NCBI GenBank assembly: GCA_902593235.1
Contig: CACJHS010000003.1
Span: forward strand, 1-62,201
DNA: 62,201 nt
Source of the DNA: an uncultured Pelagibacteraceae bacterium
GTDB taxonomy: Bacteria; Pseudomonadota; Alphaproteobacteria; Pelagibacterales; Pelagibacteraceae
Reading direction: 5' to 3'
The notes below the pieces were generated by a model. That model ran no database searches. It was not told where the DNA came from and saw nothing but the letters and a program-made list of their open reading frames with translations. A program made the translations under genes and the position numbers. Positions 59,039 to 62,201 of this stretch are shown in pieces (position 1 is the stretch's first letter; the number at the start of each line of letters is the position of its first letter).

Positions 59039-61690
59039 TTAAAAGTTTAAAGATATATCTCTGTGAACTGAATTACACCTTGCAACAAATTTAGCTTGTT
59101 CTTTGGTTAATCTGTTTTGAAGTCTTAGACCAATATTATGTTTGATAACATCATTATATTTAATTAATTCAGGCATCAAATTCTTATTAGCATCATCTCT
59201 CCATGAAACTTCTAAATTGAAAAGATTGAATGTTTCTGAACTTACTTCAATTAATTTTTGCTCATCTACCTCATCATTATCTATAACAGATATTAAGTCA
59301 TCTAATTTGTTTGCAAATTCTTCAGTTCCAGAAATTTCTCCTAGCTTTTCAAAAAGATTATCAATTGTTGATATTGCGTTTTCGTAATTTTTATTATCAA
59401 TATTATATTTTAATTCTTTTATTTCTGGTGAAAGTTCTTTTAATTTTTCATTATCATTTATAAACATTACTATTTGATCCAGAGTTTCATACGCTTCATC
59501 AACATTTTTTCTATATCTTTTAGTTCTTGTGTTTTTTGCTTTGTGCAATATTTCAAACTCTCCATTTTTAGCTTTCCAACTTTCAGGAACTTTATTTTGA
59601 AGTTCTTTAATTTCTAGCTCGTAATTCTCGATCTTTAATTCTAATTTATTTTTATCTGACAGGTCATCATCATCTAAATTTCTAATTTCAGCTTTTGTTT
59701 TTTTAATTTTCTGGTCTATTTTTCTAATTTTTTTCTCAATTTTTCTTACATTGAAATGCAAGTCCCTATAATCTTTTGTAAATAATTCATATTCTTCCTC
59801 TGTTTTTTGTAGTTTTTTAACAATAGCAAAAGTCCCAAGAGCATTATCAAAATGCTCTTCAAAAATATCTAATTTATCCATTGGAAGATTTGCGGGAGTT
59901 AATTTCTGCATGTTTTTTATTGCACTAGTAATTCTTTGTTCTTCAGTGTTGTAAATCGCAAATTTGTACTCTTGTAAGCAATATTGTAGCTTTGGATTCA
60001 TCGGTGGTGGAGCAACGTTCGAAGTTAAATATGTTCTTGCTGGCAAGTAATTTACTAGTGATGGATAGAAACCAACAATTCCAAGACCTATTAATTGTAA
60101 AATAATGAATGGAACAACACCTTTCCAAATATTTAAAGTAGTAACAAGTTTTGAAGCTACACCTTTTAAGTAAAACAATGCAAAACCAAATGGCGGTGTT
60201 AAAAATGAGGTTTGTAAATTTACTCCAATCATTACACCAAGCCAAATTGCACTTACATTAGCTCCTGGTTCAGCTAATAATATCGGAGCAATGATAGGAA
60301 CAACAACAACGGCTATTTCTATAAAATCAAGAAAGAAACCCAGTAAAAAAATCACTGCCATTACAACAATAAACTGTGTCCAAAATCCCCCTGGCAAATC
60401 TTGAAGAAAATCTCTTACTAGCTCTTCACCTCCAAACGCTCTAAATCCAGAGGTTAACATAGCAGCTCCTAATAAAATTATAAAGACCATTGAAGTCGTT
60501 ACACATGTTTCTGTAACAACCTCTCTTAAAACATTCTCAATTTTGTATGCTCTCCAAAAACTCCAAACAATTCCAATTAAAAAAGTAATAGTAAAAAATC
60601 CTGTGATAAAAATTGCTGTAAGATCTCTAGTTTCTACAGCCTTAATATTTAAATTATAATTCTTAGATAAAATATAAATTGGAATGACAGATAAAATTGC
60701 AATTATAATTGGATAGTAAGCATCTTTTTTTCCTTTATGTAAACGATAACCAGCCATCATGGTTGCACCTATTGCTCCAATTGATCCAGCTTGATTAACG
60801 GTTGCAATACCTAAAAGTATAGATCCTAAAACCGCAAAAATTAAAGCAAGGGGAGGAATAATTACTATTAAAACCTTAATCCAAAATTTTGAGTCAAAAT
60901 TTCCTTTAAATGGAACGGGAGGAGCTGCTTTGGGATTTAGTCTTGCGTATACAAATACATAAATCATATACAAACCAACCAAAACTAAACCAGGTAATAA
61001 TGCCCCCAAAAACATATCTCCTGCAGAAGTAGATCCCACTCTAAATTCTCCGGGCATATTGAATTCACCAGTTAAAATTTTGTAATCAGTCTGACGCATA
61101 GTATTTGCAACGTCTGCTGCGCTAGCTAATTGATCAGCTATAATAATTAATACAATTGATGGAGGTATAATTTGCCCAAGAGTTCCTGATGAACAAACAA
61201 TTCCACTTGCTAGACTTTTATCATATTTATTATTAAGCATTGTGGGTAATGATATTAATCCCATTGCTATTACTGTTGCGCCAACAATACCCGTGGTAGC
61301 TGCAAGAAGCGCTCCAACAAAAATTACTGATATTCCTAAGCCTCCAGGGATGGGTCCAAACAACTGCCCCATCGTAACTAAAAGATCTTCCGCAATTTTT
61401 GATTTTTGCAGCATAATCCCCATGAAAATAAATAAAGGAATTGCAATTAAAGTATCAGTTTCAACATCCCAGTAGTTACTCCTAAAGTTTGTAATACCGG
61501 CGGTTAACCATTCTTTGGGGCCATCGACAGCAAAATAAGCACTACTATCTCCTGCAAATAAGTAACCAAAAAAAGCAGCAAGCCCAATTGAAATTATTGC
61601 TGATCCAGGTAATGCAAAAGCTACTGGAAAACCAGAAGCTAATGCTCCAATCATTATAATTACAAGTAAAGCTAAAAATAAATGTTCCAT
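59039..61690 (-). CDS. dctM: TRAP transporter large permease (DctM-like) with ~320-aa C-terminal extension
   Basis: FPVAFALPGSAIISIGLAA, IPLFIFMGIMLQKS, GIVGATVIAMGLISLP, SSGTLGQIIPPSIVLIIIAD. Charged coiled-coil-like tail after PPPMNPKLQYC. Confidence 0.88.
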   Translation of the reverse strand: MEHLFLALLVIIMIGALASGFPVAFALPGSAIISIGLAAFFGYLFAGDSSAYFAVDGPKEWLTAGITNFRSNYWDVETDTLIAIPLFIFMGIMLQKSKIAEDLLVTMGQLFGPIPGGLGISVIFVGALLAATTGIVGATVIAMGLISLPTMLNNKYDKSLASGIVCSSGTLGQIIPPSIVLIIIADQLASAADVANTMRQTDYKILTGEFNMPGEFRVGSTSAGDMFLGALLPGLVLVGLYMIYVFVYARLNPKAAPPVPFKGNFDSKFWIKVLIVIIPPLALIFAVLGSILLGIATVNQAGSIGAIGATMMAGYRLHKGKKDAYYPIIIAILSVIPIYILSKNYNLNIKAVETRDLTAIFITGFFTITFLIGIVWSFWRAYKIENVLREVVTETCVTTSMVFIILLGAAMLTSGFRAFGGEELVRDFLQDLPGGFWTQFIVVMAVIFLLGFFLDFIEIAVVVVPIIAPILLAEPGANVSAIWLGVMIGVNLQTSFLTPPFGFALFYLKGVASKLVTTLNIWKGVVPFIILQLIGLGIVGFYPSLVNYLPARTYLTSNVAPPPMNPKLQYCLQEYKFAIYNTEEQRITSAIKNMQKLTPANLPMDKLDIFEEHFDNALGTFAIVKKLQKTEEEYELFTKDYRDLHFNVRKIEKKIRKIDQKIKKTKAEIRNLDDDDLSDKNKLELKIENYELEIKELQNKVPESWKAKNGEFEILHKAKNTRTKRYRKNVDEAYETLDQIVMFINDNEKLKELSPEIKELKYNIDNKNYENAISTIDNLFEKLGEISGTEEFANKLDDLISVIDNDEVDEQKLIEVSSETFNLFNLEVSWRDDANKNLMPELIKYNDVIKHNIGLRLQNRLTKEQAKFVARCNSVHRDISLNF

Positions 61691-61693
61691 TAT

Positions 61694-62201
61694 TTAATTC
61701 TTTAAAAGTTTATGACTGCTACTCATAAAGTAGCTAGTGAATTGAGTTAACATACTTACTGCAAACACAGCTAAATAAACTGCCATTAGATAAAGTAAAT
61801 ATAATCCGTTTGAACCTTGCTGCGTGATTTCAAATGAAATTACAGGACCATTGATGATACTAGCTTTACCCCCCATGCCTAAAAATATTACAATCAAACA
61901 TAAAGGAATTCCTAGAATTAATGACCCAATTGCATTAGTCCATGCTTTTTTACGTTCGCTAAAACCAGTATAAAGAACATCAACTCTTACGTGACCTTCA
62001 TGAATTAACGCATAAGCGCTTGCAAATAAATATAGGGCTGCATACCAAAAACGAACTAAGTCGCCTTGGAATGCTTGTTCATATTGAAAAATAAATCTTG
62101 ATAATACAATTAAAAATTCACTTCCAACTACTAAAACTGCTAACCAAATAAACCCTACAGATCTTGTAAAATAACCAATTACAAAAGAAGCCAATATTAA
62201 A
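61694..62201 (-). CDS. dctQ: TRAP transporter small permease (DctQ-like), probably truncated by window edge
   Basis: Four-TM DctQ-like protein (RFWYAALYLFASAYALIHEGHVRVDVLY) directly upstream of dctM; frame open to the window end. Confidence 0.82.
   Translation of the reverse strand, partial: LILASFVIGYFTRSVGFIWLAVLVVGSEFLIVLSRFIFQYEQAFQGDLVRFWYAALYLFASAYALIHEGHVRVDVLYTGFSERKKAWTNAIGSLILGIPLCLIVIFLGMGGKASIINGPVISFEITQQGSNGLYLLYLMAVYLAVFAVSMLTQFTSYFMSSSHKLLKN

Overview
The window is an AT-rich, very gene-dense alphaproteobacterial segment. Gene content, order and codon bias look like SAR11/Pelagibacterales, judged from recalled families without a database search. Most of it is core metabolism: proline and NAD biosynthesis, F1 ATP synthase (atpHAGDC), priA, a ~28 kb minus-strand block (lpd-odhB-odhA-sucD-sucC-mdh-mmsA-sdhBADC-asd-dmdA-abh-dmdB-dmdC-leuBDC-rplS-trmD-rpsP-ffh), dapF-ftsY, and TRAP/MFS transporters at the right edge. 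The points most worth a second look are: (1) an in-frame polA::ornithine-decarboxylase chimeric ORF at the left edge, probably a mis-join or a short-homology recombinant; (2) a SAM-II riboswitch with a well-placed promoter upstream of metX; (3) a GC-rich three-hairpin candidate RNA between ffh and dapF; (4) a poly-T frameshift in the ctpA signal peptide; (5) a DMSP demethylation cluster (dmdA/B/C) carrying an alpha/beta hydrolase and lying between leuB and asd; (6) related low-complexity tails on the nearby ribosomal proteins S16 and L19; (7) a TRAP permease with a ~320-aa charged, coiled-coil-like C-terminal extension; (8) all four convergent gene pairs overlapping at their stop codons. I found no CRISPR array, transposon, tRNA, rRNA or recognizable defence system.
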